Of a DNA stretch of 16,216 nucleotides, positions 1 to 7,491 are shown piece by piece. How positions within the stretch are numbered: the stretch's first letter is position 1; each line of letters opens with the position of its first letter. Made by a program: the position numbers and the translations under genes. Origin of the DNA: an uncultured Erysipelotrichaceae bacterium (GTDB lineage: Bacteria > Bacillota_I > Bacilli_A > Erysipelotrichales > Erysipelotrichaceae); NCBI GenBank assembly GCA_937900565.1, contig CALCFG010000083.1, positions 1-16,216 of the forward strand, read 5' to 3'. Below the pieces are notes generated by a model, which saw only the letters and a list, made by a program, of their open reading frames with translations, had not been told where the DNA came from and searched no databases.

Positions 1-1
1 G

Positions 2-2428
2 AATTTAGATTTAATGCATCAATACATCCCTATTGCACATATTTCGCTAATTTCTGCACCGGCGCATCAAAATGGCGAAGATGCAGCTCATCTAGTAGAT
101 GGCAATCCGTTTACTTTATTTCATAGCAAACATAATCAATTTGCAAATAGTCGTGATATTGTTGTTGAATTGGATCATCCACGCTATCTATCCGCGATAT
201 CGTATGACCCACGTAACGATGGTGGTAAAAACGGTAACTTTAAATCCGTTGAAGTCTATGCAAGTAGGGATAATATCGATTACACACTCGTTGCAAGTGC
301 TACAGATTTAGCCAATGACGCGACGCGTAAAACAATTACTTTTGAAAGTTCTACGCTTGCTCAATATATCAAGGTTAAAGTTAGCGAAAGTTATGGTGAT
401 ACGGCCAATAAATTTATCAGTGGACGACGATTAAATTTCTATGAAGATTTAACCCGAGTAAGTACACCAACCATTGAATATTCAACAACAAATCCGACAA
501 ACAAAGATGTTATTGCTCAACTTGTTTTACCTGAAGGTTATAAAGCTGATGTCACATCCTATACTTTCACGGATAATGGCACTTATGCTTTTAACTATAT
601 TGATTTAAAGCAAAATACGCACTCCATTAGTGCAACCGTTACATGGATTGATAAAATTGCCCCTACAGCTACGATTGTTTACAGTAATTCCCAATTAACA
701 AATCAACCCGTTATTGCATACTTAACGGACTTTAGTGAATCCGTTAAGTTTGTTAGTGATAATCTACAAGACAATAACAGTTTTATTTTCTATGATAACG
801 GAACGTATAACTTCATTATTGAAGATAATGTCGGAAATCAAACAACACTAACTGCAACTGTTGATTGGATAGATATTATTCCACCAAAAGTTGAAGTTGA
901 AGTTATCAAAGAAAATGATTACTATTATGCACAAATTACGCAATCCAATGAACCGGCAACTTTTAGAGACGGTTCAACCAAGATTTTATTAACCGAACTT
1001 GGAACATATACAATCGAAGTTATCGATACTGTTGGTAATGTCACCTTTGTAGAAATCACTGTCGAAAGCGATACTAAACCAACATTACCACCTGCTCAAC
1101 AACCTTCCCTTGATAACTTCAACTTTACTATTCATAAAGACAGTATATCTGTTGAATCTAAGGATTCAACAGATATACAACACGAATACAGCTTAGATGG
1201 ATACATTTGGCAAGATAGTTCTACCTTTACCAACTTGTACAACAATACAGAATATACGCTCTATATTCGTGTAAAAGCAACTGAAACAAATAGTGCTTCC
1301 CCTTATATAACATCTACGTTTAGAACTAAAAAAGCACCATTAATTCACAATATTCATAGCGTTAACGCAGTTGAAGGCGATAATCTTCACGATATCGTAT
1401 TGAATTATGGTTGGACTTGGTTAAGTGAAAATACTGTTTTAATAATAGGAAAACACACTTATCAAATACAATTAGTTGCCAATGATCCAGATACTGATTA
1501 TTCAAGCATTGAAGGTTACAACACTGAAAATCAATGCATTATCCGTGATATTGAAGTAAATGTTACTTATTCAAGTAATACCAATACCCCGCCTCAACTT
1601 AAAGGAAGTAACGTCACACTATATGTAGGGGACAGTTTTAATCCACTGGATCATATTAAAGTAACGGATAATGAAGATGGTGAAATTACACTTACTGATG
1701 CCAATATCACAGAAAACAATGTCAATACTTCAATAGAAGGTAGCTATCATGTTACTTATACGGTTACGGATAGCCATGGTGCCACAAGTACACTCACAAT
1801 AACTGTTACTGTCGTTGCAAAAGCAAGTAACACTACCCCACCGAGTAACAATAATGAAAGCAAACATGAAACTGAGAGTATACCTAGTGCACCAGAAACC
1901 ACTGTGCCTACACAGACACCAATATTAAATAGCAGCAATAGTGTTAACCCAAATCAAACGCTAAACAATCAAAATACAATTCAATACAATGAACCACCAG
2001 TAATTACTGCTTCTGATTTAACATTTATGCTGTCAGACGATATCAATCCACTTAAAAACGTTAGTGCTTATGATAAAGAAGATGGTGATATCACAGATAA
2101 AATTGAAGTTACTGGTATGCCTGAAACCATTGCTGCTAACACATACAAGATTACTTATTTAGTAACCGATAGTAATGGTCAAAAAGCATCAAAAACAGTT
2201 AACTTGACTATTATTGAAGATGAGATTGAAAATGAACTGGATCAAGATAAAGCAGAAATTCAAGAAAATATTGAAAGCAACAAAACGCAAACAACAAATC
2301 GAGCAATTTTCTTTATCATTGCTTCAAGTGTTATCATAATTTCCGCAATACTTCTTTACATATTAATACTTATAGATTTAAAACAAGGAGCGAATATTTC
2401 GCTCCTTGTTTTGATTATTTATCTTTAG
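2..2428 (+). CDS. Large membrane-anchored surface protein with F5/8 type C and Ig-like domains (5' end outside window)
   Basis: The frame is open to the left edge and the first ATG (14-16) has no Shine-Dalgarno site, so this is the C-terminal part of a longer protein. Counting from that ATG (804 residues): residues 5-143 look like an F5/8 type C/discoidin carbohydrate-binding domain (VDGNPFT, then DPRNDGG and YASRD motifs). Residues about 151-350 are three tandem Ig-like repeats of about 70 residues sharing DNGTY and WID-x-I-x-P. Residues about 365-440 look FN3-like and 445-518 are another beta domain. Two DUF5011-type Ig domains (about 523-600 and 658-734, each with DNEDG/DKEDG and GxY-x-x-x-Y-x-V-TDS) flank a Ser/Thr/Asn/Pro-rich linker. 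An acidic stretch precedes a membrane helix at 764-787. I see no LPXTG motif. The enzymatic part, if any, would lie upstream; such modules are common in Firmicute glycosidases and M60-like peptidases. The last 15 or so codons lie in a terminator hairpin. Confidence 0.85.
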   Translation, partial: NLDLMHQYIPIAHISLISAPAHQNGEDAAHLVDGNPFTLFHSKHNQFANSRDIVVELDHPRYLSAISYDPRNDGGKNGNFKSVEVYASRDNIDYTLVASATDLANDATRKTITFESSTLAQYIKVKVSESYGDTANKFISGRRLNFYEDLTRVSTPTIEYSTTNPTNKDVIAQLVLPEGYKADVTSYTFTDNGTYAFNYIDLKQNTHSISATVTWIDKIAPTATIVYSNSQLTNQPVIAYLTDFSESVKFVSDNLQDNNSFIFYDNGTYNFIIEDNVGNQTTLTATVDWIDIIPPKVEVEVIKENDYYYAQITQSNEPATFRDGSTKILLTELGTYTIEVIDTVGNVTFVEITVESDTKPTLPPAQQPSLDNFNFTIHKDSISVESKDSTDIQHEYSLDGYIWQDSSTFTNLYNNTEYTLYIRVKATETNSASPYITSTFRTKKAPLIHNIHSVNAVEGDNLHDIVLNYGWTWLSENTVLIIGKHTYQIQLVANDPDTDYSSIEGYNTENQCIIRDIEVNVTYSSNTNTPPQLKGSNVTLYVGDSFNPLDHIKVTDNEDGEITLTDANITENNVNTSIEGSYHVTYTVTDSHGATSTLTITVTVVAKASNTTPPSNNNESKHETESIPSAPETTVPTQTPILNSSNSVNPNQTLNNQNTIQYNEPPVITASDLTFMLSDDINPLKNVSAYDKEDGDITDKIEVTGMPETIAANTYKITYLVTDSNGQKASKTVNLTIIEDEIENELDQDKAEIQENIESNKTQTTNRAIFFIIASSVIIISAILLYILILIDLKQGANISLLVLIIYL
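720..749. repeat. 10-bp perfect inverted repeat inside the surface-protein gene
   Basis: ACTTAACGGA (720-729) is the exact reverse complement of TCCGTTAAGT (740-749), with a 10-base loop. It lies within the second Ig-like repeat. No T-tract follows on either strand, so it is not a terminator. Confidence 0.6.
1143..1178. repeat. 16-bp perfect inverted repeat with 4-base loop, inside coding sequence
   Basis: GTATATCTGTTGAATC (1143-1158) and GATTCAACAGATATAC (1163-1178) are exact reverse complements separated by TAAG. The repeat is in frame within the FN3-like region of the surface protein and encodes part of the run SISVESKDSTDI. There is no adjoining T-tract, so terminator function is unlikely. 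Chance occurrence of a perfect 16-bp arm with so short a loop is very unlikely; an origin by hairpin-templated mutation is one explanation. Confidence 0.85.
2380..2412. terminator. Bidirectional intrinsic terminator overlapping the end of the surface-protein gene
   Basis: A 15-bp stem (2380-2394 with 2398-2412) has a GC-rich core, AAGGAGCGAA pairing with TTCGCTCCTT, and a 3-base loop. It is flanked by an A-rich left arm and a T-rich right arm, so it can terminate on both strands. It lies directly downstream of the minus-strand beta-helix gene (stop at 2415-2417), but the plus-strand frame runs through it and stops only at 2426-2428. Confidence 0.85.
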
Positions 2429-3812
2429 TATTTACTAATTCATATGAAGAATCATTTATTTGAGAATTTAAGCATACAGGTGCATGATAAACTTCATTGC
2501 CCCATCGATCAAAAACATTTCCACATGCATCTGTAGTAAACGGACCACCATCATCATAATTAGCAGATTCAGATGGTTTATTATTTTCTGCTACTTCAGG
2601 TAACGGTTTAGCATCTTCAACAATAAAATGATTATCATCATCCGCTTTTACTGTTTGATTCTTTTCCACTGGAGTTACTACTGCTTGCTCACTATTAGTA
2701 ACACTACCGGTAGAATCATAGTAACCTTTTTCTTGAGTCATTACTTCAGCTTTTGTATTAGTCATCTCAAGTGTCGTTGTACCTTGAACATCGCCAGCGT
2801 CATGACGACCATCCCCCAATAAAATATCTTTATTCGATGAAAAAACGCCATCAGTATCTTTAAACTCTGCATTATTAACTATCAATTCAGATTTACTACC
2901 TTCTTTTGATACAATACGAATCGGTGCAGCATAAGTTTTATTACTCTCAACACCTTGACCGCAGTCAATAAATTGAGTATTACTAACTTTAACTGTTTGA
3001 GTACCAGCCGCTTTATGATTTAAATTTAAACCTACTTGAATTCCATTAAAATAACAATTGTTAATTTCAATATTTCCGTCAGAATTGCTATAAACCGCTG
3101 TATCTTTATGAGATGGGATTGAAGCACCAGTAGCCGACGTACCATTCACATCAAACGTACAATTTTCTAATTTTATATTAATTTTACCTACATTATTCGC
3201 ATTATTCGTAAAATACACACGTTGCATCGCATCACAATCTTTAAAATTTAAATTAATAGTGTTCGCAGTATGACGTTCACCCCATGCAGCAATGCCATCT
3301 AGATCATATACATTAACCGTTATATCTTTTTTAAGATAATCACCGTTTGAATCATCCAATCCAGTAGTACGACTAAATTTATATGTATCAATTTCCAAAT
3401 CTCTTTCACCAGCTGAAACAAATGCTCCATTGCCATAAATCGTTAAAGTATCGGCTACATGGCCATGTGTCATCTCACCTACATTTGCATTTTTCTTACA
3501 GTACAGAACATTTTCTTTAACAGAGTCATTAGTATTTGACATATAGACAGCATTTAAAGCATCCGTTAATATTCCATAGAATTTACCATCATAATAAACT
3601 GTGTTCTTACCATAGGAATCGGAAGTACCATTTTTAATTTCGTCAGTAAGCGCAACAGAATCGGCATCAATAGCAATTACACCATTGTCAGTATTTGATT
3701 CCTCACTTAATGAATCCGTTGGAGTAACCATTGGTTCTTCTAATTCTTCTGCATTTAAATGCATTGGTGATATTGCAATTAAAATAGCTAATAATAAATA
3801 TTTGATTTTCAT
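2415..3812 (-). CDS. Secreted protein with parallel beta-helix-like repeats
   Basis: The 465-residue product begins with a clear signal peptide: MKIK, a hydrophobic core at about 5-18, and likely cleavage after LNA at 19-21. An acidic, Ser/Thr-rich stretch follows (22-60). Residues about 70-330 contain repeated short strands ending in asparagine-rich turns (INLNFKDC, INIKLENC, IEINNC, VKVSNTQF, IVNNAEF), the pattern of right-handed parallel beta-helix (pectin-lyase-like) proteins. The C-terminal part is a low-complexity acidic linker and then a compact motif bounded by Cys430 and Cys447, with GNVFDRWGNEVY between. There is no sortase motif or C-terminal membrane helix, so it is probably released or held non-covalently. 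GTGAGG precedes the ATG by 5 bases, and a sigma-A-like promoter sits just upstream. No catalytic residues can be assigned; glycan binding, lyase or adhesin roles are all possible. Confidence 0.75.
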   Translation of the reverse strand: MKIKYLLLAILIAISPMHLNAEELEEPMVTPTDSLSEESNTDNGVIAIDADSVALTDEIKNGTSDSYGKNTVYYDGKFYGILTDALNAVYMSNTNDSVKENVLYCKKNANVGEMTHGHVADTLTIYGNGAFVSAGERDLEIDTYKFSRTTGLDDSNGDYLKKDITVNVYDLDGIAAWGERHTANTINLNFKDCDAMQRVYFTNNANNVGKINIKLENCTFDVNGTSATGASIPSHKDTAVYSNSDGNIEINNCYFNGIQVGLNLNHKAAGTQTVKVSNTQFIDCGQGVESNKTYAAPIRIVSKEGSKSELIVNNAEFKDTDGVFSSNKDILLGDGRHDAGDVQGTTTLEMTNTKAEVMTQEKGYYDSTGSVTNSEQAVVTPVEKNQTVKADDDNHFIVEDAKPLPEVAENNKPSESANYDDGGPFTTDACGNVFDRWGNEVYHAPVCLNSQINDSSYELVNTKDK

Positions 3813-3839
3813 ATAATCCTCACTTGCTGTTACGATATT

Positions 3840-3869
3840 ATTATATTCAATAAAATGTTTTTGAGTAAA
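3840..3869 (-). promoter_or_regulatory. Sigma-A-like promoter for the beta-helix gene
   Basis: Reading the minus strand, TTTACT (3864-3869) and a perfect TATAAT (3840-3845) are separated by 18 bases. The -10 lies about 28 bases upstream of the ATG, giving a short leader that contains the GAGG ribosome site. Confidence 0.55.
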
Positions 3870-3914
3870 CTAAAATCGTTATATTATAAGCTAATAAACT
3901 AAGTAAAAATCGAC

Positions 3915-3966
3915 AAAAAAAGCTTCTAAAACACTAGGAGCAAGTACCTTGAATTTCAAAAGCTTT
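3915..3966 (-). terminator. Probable intrinsic terminator downstream of the YheO-type regulator
   Basis: On the minus strand, AAAGCTTTTGAAA (plus 3954-3966) can pair with TTTTAGAAGCTTTT (plus 3918-3931), counting two G-U pairs. The loop contains an inner CAAG/CTTG hairpin. A run of seven T's follows (plus 3915-3921). It lies about 120 bases beyond the regulator's stop. The G-U pairs make it minus-strand specific. Confidence 0.5.
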
Positions 3967-3977
3967 ATAATTTGATG

Positions 3978-4072
3978 AATTTAGGCGAGACATCCGAATC
4001 ATGAAAATTACTACTTAATTATTCTAATCAAACAAATGATTATCAGTAATCAACCAGGTACACGCCTTTTTT
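3978..4072 (+). ncRNA. Possible small structured RNA in the intergenic region (speculative)
   Basis: The 273-base gap at 3813-4085 has no plausible coding frame. It holds nested complementarity: AGGCG (3983-3987) with CGCCT (4063-4067), ATTACT with AGTAAT inside it, and TAATCA-N6-TGATTA at the centre. On the plus strand the closing stem is followed by six T's (4067-4072), and a TATAAT lies at 3966-3971, but no good -35 is present. I recognise no known RNA family. Confidence 0.2.
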
Positions 4073-4085
4073 AACGAAACTAGTA

Positions 4086-4754
4086 TTATTTTGTTTTTTT
4101 ACGGTAATTTCTAATATGCATATATATAGTGTTTTTAGAAATTCCCAATAGATTTTCTACTTTAATAATTGAATCTTTTAAATTAAATATTCCCCGATCA
4201 TAAAGCTTTTCAACTATAACTTTATTTTTACTGGAAGGCAATATGGAAGCATCTGCAACTACTATATCCTTTACTTCTTCGATTGCGGTTTTAATCAAAT
4301 CATCTGTATCACTTGAAAAACTTTCGTCAATATTGTTTTTATGCATAAAGTTTACTGATGAAGGAACAAATGAAGTTAATACATCAAAAAACGATGTATT
4401 TAGGTACATATTTATACACACTAAACCGATAATTTTATGATTTTCACCTCGAATCGCAATTGTAGCTGATTTCAGTGGTTCACCTTTTTTATTTTTACTA
4501 TTATAGACAATAAAATCATTTTCTTCTTCTTGGATACTGTCATACATTCTAAGTGCAAGATCGGTAATTGGAGCGCCAATTTTTCTACCTGTATGTTCTC
4601 CATTTACTATATAAATAACAGATTTTTCTAGGTTTCCCAAAGAATGTAATACTATTTCATAAGCATCGCCTAAGTAGGCAGACAATCCATCGATAAATAG
4701 TTTATATGATTCTAAAATGCGATAGTCATTTTTTGTGAGTACAATATTTTTCAT
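4086..4754 (-). CDS. YheO-type PAS/HTH transcriptional regulator
   Basis: The 222-residue protein matches the YheO family layout: an N-terminal PAS_6-like sensor (about 8-122, with YEIVLHSLGNLEKSVIYIVNG and the segment PLKSATIAIRG) and a C-terminal HTH_22-like DNA-binding domain (about 155-216). The latter shows KNKVIVEKLYDRGIFNLKD followed by VENLLGISKNTIYMHIR, where the recognition helix would lie. An in-frame TGA four codons upstream fixes the start at or after this ATG. The ribosome site is weak (GAAAG, about 13 bases away). The gene follows the aminotransferase by 61 bases on the same strand, so it may be co-transcribed, although a TATAAT lies in the gap. Members of this family often neighbour RidA and amino-acid enzymes. 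I infer that it controls the ridA/PTS arm and perhaps the divergent GH1 arm; the ligand is unknown. Confidence 0.85.
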   Translation of the reverse strand: MKNIVLTKNDYRILESYKLFIDGLSAYLGDAYEIVLHSLGNLEKSVIYIVNGEHTGRKIGAPITDLALRMYDSIQEEENDFIVYNSKNKKGEPLKSATIAIRGENHKIIGLVCINMYLNTSFFDVLTSFVPSSVNFMHKNNIDESFSSDTDDLIKTAIEEVKDIVVADASILPSSKNKVIVEKLYDRGIFNLKDSIIKVENLLGISKNTIYMHIRNYRKKTK

Positions 4755-4815
4755 ATATCTAAATCAACTTTCATAAAGATTATATATTAAAGTTTTAGCT
4801 AATTTTAATGGTAAT

Positions 4816-6018
4816 TTAAATATTTTGGTATTTAATTAAAGCATCTTTTATCCGCAACAAGGCATCTACTACTTTATTGTTATCTTTATATACACCAAGT
4901 ACAATTCGTAAATGTCCTTCGCCTCCCAAGCCATAGTTAACGCCATCGTTGCATGATACTTTAGCTTCATGTACTAAATATGAAACAATATCACTTGAAT
5001 TTCCAATTTTCGATACATCAACCCAAAGTAAGAAACCTGACTCAGGCATTAAACAACTAACATTAGGGATTGAATTAATTATTTCATATGCTTTTTTTCT
5101 TCTAAAGTCAAAAGCTTGATTAAATTGTTCCATAAATTCCGGATGTTTAAGCGCTTCAATAATGGCTCTTTGTGCTGAAGTTGAAGTTGCACCAATTACG
5201 CCAACCGCATTGGCATACATAGAATCCATAATTTCATCACTACAAACAACATAGCCAACTCTTAAACCACTCAACCCCATTCCTTTTGAAAAAGAAAAGA
5301 CAGTAATAGTTCGTTCAAACATTCCATCCATCGCAGCTGGTGTAATAATTTCGTTACCAAAAGTAAAATCTTCAAATGCCATATCACAAACTAAAATTAA
5401 ATCATTTTTAATACATACATCCCGCAATATATTTAATGACTCCTTATTATAGATTGTCGTCGTTGGATTATTTGGATGCGTTAAAATAATCATTTTTGTA
5501 TTTGTCGTTACTTTTGATTCTAATGCTTCTCGCGTAAGTTGGTAATTATTTTCGACTTTTAATTCTAACGATACTACTTTTCCTCCCATTATATTTACGC
5601 CTAAATAATTATTCGGGTAACTTGGTGAAGGAATAATTACTTCATCACCATCATGAATAAATGGCAAAATACTAAAATATAAACCACTGTCCGATCCTGG
5701 CGTAATTAAAATATTACGTCCTGGATCAACAACTAAATTATTTTTTTCTTTCAATTTTTTAGCAATTTCTTCTTTTAATTCCCGATTACCAATCGGCGCA
5801 GTGTAATGCGGGGAAGACTCATCTTTTACAGCAGCAATCCAAGCATCTTCAATAAATTTTGGCATCGACCGATCCGGCATAAAAGGATCCGCCCACCCCA
5901 TTAAGGCAATACCTCTTTTTTCCATTTCTTGATAAGAATTTCCCACATCAGCCTTTTCTACTGAAGAAAAAAGACCACCATTGGCATATTTAAATGCATT
6001 AATCATTTTCTCTTTCAT
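4816..6018 (-). CDS. PLP-dependent aminotransferase, class I/II fold
   Basis: The 400-residue length and motifs fit fold-type I aminotransferases of the aspartate aminotransferase superfamily. Tyr72 lies in HYTAPIGNREL (the Y-T-x-x-x-G signature), Asn184 in HPNNPTT, and Asp212 in CDMAF pairs with the PLP ring nitrogen. Lys245 in FSFSKGMGLSGLRVGY forms the Schiff base, with Arg253 near the phosphate. Arg371 in GHLRIVLG should bind the substrate alpha-carboxylate. The usual D-x-x-Y tyrosine is phenylalanine here (Phe215). An AAAGGA site lies 10 bases before the ATG. The gene follows EIIBC after 69 bases that hold a small stem-loop. Substrate cannot be read from sequence; a beta-lyase side activity like that of MalY would make sense beside RidA, but MalY itself is a different subgroup. 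Confidence 0.88.
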   Translation of the reverse strand: MKEKMINAFKYANGGLFSSVEKADVGNSYQEMEKRGIALMGWADPFMPDRSMPKFIEDAWIAAVKDESSPHYTAPIGNRELKEEIAKKLKEKNNLVVDPGRNILITPGSDSGLYFSILPFIHDGDEVIIPSPSYPNNYLGVNIMGGKVVSLELKVENNYQLTREALESKVTTNTKMIILTHPNNPTTTIYNKESLNILRDVCIKNDLILVCDMAFEDFTFGNEIITPAAMDGMFERTITVFSFSKGMGLSGLRVGYVVCSDEIMDSMYANAVGVIGATSTSAQRAIIEALKHPEFMEQFNQAFDFRRKKAYEIINSIPNVSCLMPESGFLLWVDVSKIGNSSDIVSYLVHEAKVSCNDGVNYGLGGEGHLRIVLGVYKDNNKVVDALLRIKDALIKYQNI

Positions 6019-6041
6019 ACAACAGAATTCCTTTCATAAAA

Positions 6042-6066
6042 TAGAGAGCAATATGATTACTCTCTA
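6042..6066 (-). terminator. Small stem-loop between EIIBC and aminotransferase genes
   Basis: TAGAGAG (6042-6048) and CTCTCTA (6060-6066) form a 7-bp stem with an 11-base loop. On the minus strand it is followed by TTTTAT. It is weak for a full terminator. It may be a partial terminator or an mRNA-stabilising stem that sets EIIBC and aminotransferase levels apart. Confidence 0.35.
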
Positions 6067-6087
6067 CTATAATTTATAAGTTTAATT

Positions 6088-7476
6088 TTAATTATTATTA
6101 GGTTTCCAGAATAGGATTGTTAATGCAGCAGCGACCACAAAGGCAACGCAGAAACAAATCATTACTAATCCCATATTCATGAATGCGTTAGCTCCACCCA
6201 TAAACATACCAAAGTTAAGAAATGAAGGTCCTCCCATAGCGTATGCTTTAAGGCCAAGTATTCCAGCGACTCCGCCACCAATGGCACCACCAATACAGCC
6301 AAAGAAGAATGGTTTTCCTGCTGGTACGTTTACACCATATAATACTGGTTCAGTTATACCTGTACATGCAGCGATACAAGCTGAAGCTGCATTGGCTTTT
6401 TGTTTCTTATCTTTTGATTTAAACCAGATACCAAAAGCTGCACCTGCTTGTCCAATATTTGCACTTCCAGAAGTTGGAGATACATAGTTAAATCCTTGTG
6501 TAGAAATCATTTGCGTTAATACTGGAACCATACCATGGTGAATTCCCAATACTACCATTGCAGAATAAATACCACCATATACAAAGCCAGCAATTGGACC
6601 GCCATGAGTAAATAACCAGTTAACAGCATTAGCTAATTGTTCACCTACCCAATAGGATGCAGGTCCAATAGTCCATAATGTAACCACTGTGGAAACTAAA
6701 ATTGTAATTGCAGGCACTAAAATTATTTTTAATGGACCCTTTACTAATTTATCACTGTATTTTTCAACATAAGATGCCAAGATAATCGCAAATACGATTG
6801 GAAGAACACTTCCTCCATAGTCAATCACCATAAATGGAATTCCTAATATAGAAGAAGTCATCGTTCCTGCATTAATCATATCTGACCAAGCAGGAGCCAT
6901 CATTGCCGCACAAATTGTTAATGCAACATATTGGTTCATCTTAAACACTTTGGCAGTAGAAGATGCTAACAAGAACGGCAAAAACGTAAATACTGCCATT
7001 GAAATTGTTACAAAGTTAGCAAATGTAGGATTTGAAGTAGAAGCTCCAAAAGCCATCGCCACCATTATGATTGCACTTAAAAATCCACAACCAGCAAGGG
7101 AAGGGACGATAGGGTTAAATATTTGAGCCACCGTATCAAAGAATTTAGTTAACAAAGTACCCTTTGAATTTTTTAAATCATCTTTTAAATTTTTATCCCC
7201 ATCTAAATTCTCATCGATTGCTGCTTCTTCTGATACACCAGTATATTCGATAAATTCTCGATAAACTGTTGTTACTTCTGGCCCAATCACTACTTGTGTT
7301 TGTGTTGCACCATCAACCACACCTAGCACTCCATCAATTGCCTTCAATGCTTTTTGATCGGCCTTAGCCTTGTCTTTTAAAGTAACTCTAAGTCGCGTAG
7401 CGCAATGAGTAGCACTAACAATATTTTCCATTCCTCCTAGACCATTTACGATTTCTGTAATAGAAATTTTTGCCAT
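6088..7476 (-). CDS. PTS EIIBC component, beta-glucoside/sucrose-type
   Basis: This 462-residue membrane permease has an N-terminal EIIB domain (about 1-85) with Cys25 in THCATRLRVTL as the phosphorylated cysteine. A charged linker (88-108) and a multi-helix EIIC domain (110-458) follow. EIIC motifs of the glucose superfamily are plain: FNPIVPSLAGCG, GIHHGMVPV (311-319) and GITEPVLYGVN (373-383). The last is the form seen in beta-glucoside and sucrose permeases, whereas glucose permeases have GITEPIEF. BglF-type permeases often carry a fused C-terminal EIIA; here it is absent and an EIIA is encoded separately at 9474. AAGGAGGG lies 9 bases before the ATG and overlaps the end of ridA, 15 bases upstream, so the two are one operon. 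The sugar is probably a beta-glucoside given the GH1 partner. Confidence 0.9.
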   Translation of the reverse strand: MAKISITEIVNGLGGMENIVSATHCATRLRVTLKDKAKADQKALKAIDGVLGVVDGATQTQVVIGPEVTTVYREFIEYTGVSEEAAIDENLDGDKNLKDDLKNSKGTLLTKFFDTVAQIFNPIVPSLAGCGFLSAIIMVAMAFGASTSNPTFANFVTISMAVFTFLPFLLASSTAKVFKMNQYVALTICAAMMAPAWSDMINAGTMTSSILGIPFMVIDYGGSVLPIVFAIILASYVEKYSDKLVKGPLKIILVPAITILVSTVVTLWTIGPASYWVGEQLANAVNWLFTHGGPIAGFVYGGIYSAMVVLGIHHGMVPVLTQMISTQGFNYVSPTSGSANIGQAGAAFGIWFKSKDKKQKANAASACIAACTGITEPVLYGVNVPAGKPFFFGCIGGAIGGGVAGILGLKAYAMGGPSFLNFGMFMGGANAFMNMGLVMICFCVAFVVAAALTILFWKPNNN

Positions 7477-7491
7477 AGTTTTATACCCTCC

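Noticed and set aside
6179..6487. Open frame of 102 codons on the plus strand opposite EIIBC
   Set aside because: It is Pro/Ala-rich in the way expected of the complement of a Gly/Ala-rich membrane gene and has no ribosome site.
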